Positions 5,073 through 5,152 of a stretch of DNA of 5,152 bases are shown here, piece by piece. The notes under the pieces are model-generated. The model worked only from the letters and a program-made list of their open reading frames with translations, did not search any database and was not told the origin of the DNA. Origin of the DNA: Alphaproteobacteria bacterium (GTDB lineage: Bacteria; Pseudomonadota; Alphaproteobacteria; Rickettsiales; JAIXRX01); the NCBI GenBank assembly GCA_027485005.1, contig JAIXRX010000167.1:1-5152 (forward strand). Direction: 5' to 3'. Position 1 is the stretch's first letter. Every line of letters begins with the position of its first letter. Both the position numbers and the translations under genes were made by a program.

Positions 5073-5152
5073 ATGTCTATCATTGCTCAAAAAAATACCG
5101 CTTATTCTACTCCATCTTTTGCTACGCAAGGCCGTGGCCGCACCTATGCCAA
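5073..5152 (+). CDS. 5' end of an unrecognised gene, cut by the window end
   Basis: An open frame starts at ATG 5073 behind a strong Shine-Dalgarno and runs 26 codons to the window edge without a stop. The peptide begins M-S-I-I-A-Q-K-N-T-A-Y and continues with a Ser/Thr-rich stretch (S-T-P-S-F-A-T) and a basic glycine patch (G-R-G-R-T-Y). There is no hydrophobic signal peptide or membrane segment in the visible part, which suggests a cytoplasmic N-terminus. The family is not recognisable from 26 residues. It is separated from dut by 97 AT-rich bases with promoter-like and operator-like features, so it probably starts its own transcription unit. Its role cannot be inferred from the neighbours. 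Confidence 0.65.
   Translation, partial: MSIIAQKNTAYSTPSFATQGRGRTYA

Noticed and set aside
1..5152. CRISPR arrays, insertion sequences, attachment sites, tRNA or rRNA genes, and defence or secretion systems
   Set aside because: No repeated spacers, transposase-like frames, terminal repeats or cloverleaf signatures were seen. All long frames belong to known housekeeping families in a conserved order.

Overview
The window is an ordinary chromosomal housekeeping segment that looks alphaproteobacterial. The order mutM (minus strand) facing away from ubiE-ubiB-coaBC-dut (plus strand) is a familiar alphaproteobacterial arrangement. The N-terminus of the UbiE-type methyltransferase (T-H-F-G-F, then F-D-x-V-A-S-R-Y) and the 'LARHDALFPLE' stretch of UbiB also fit that class. 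Genus cannot be read from this sequence. Base composition looks moderate in the genes and clearly AT-rich only in the last intergenic stretch; it was judged by eye, not counted.

Layout. Positions 22-50 hold a probable bidirectional terminator just beyond the 3' end of mutM, which occupies 72-896 on the minus strand. An 83-base divergent spacer (897-979) carries the start signals of mutM and of the plus-strand operon. ubiE (980-1735) and ubiB (1737-3212) are separated by one base. A 69-base gap with a GC-rich palindrome precedes coaBC (3282-4520), which overlaps dut (4517-4975) by four bases (ATGA). After dut comes an AT-rich spacer of 97 bases. It contains a possible 14-codon micro-ORF ending in three Cys codons, a perfect 8-bp inverted repeat and weak promoter-like hexamers. 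Position 5073 then starts a new, unrecognised gene with a strong Shine-Dalgarno, cut by the window end.

How the genes fit together. UbiE and UbiB both serve ubiquinone synthesis: UbiE is the SAM-dependent C-methyltransferase and UbiB the atypical kinase/ATPase of the pathway. CoaBC makes 4'-phosphopantetheine from 4'-phosphopantothenate, cysteine and CTP for coenzyme A. Dut removes dUTP from the nucleotide pool, and MutM removes 8-oxoguanine from DNA, so dut and mutM are both DNA-integrity genes flanking a cofactor operon.

Nothing here amounts to a new defence, mobile or secretion system. The points most worth a second look are a UbiB without the usual C-terminal membrane helices, several substitutions at normally conserved positions of the CoaB domain, and the structured AT-rich region after dut.
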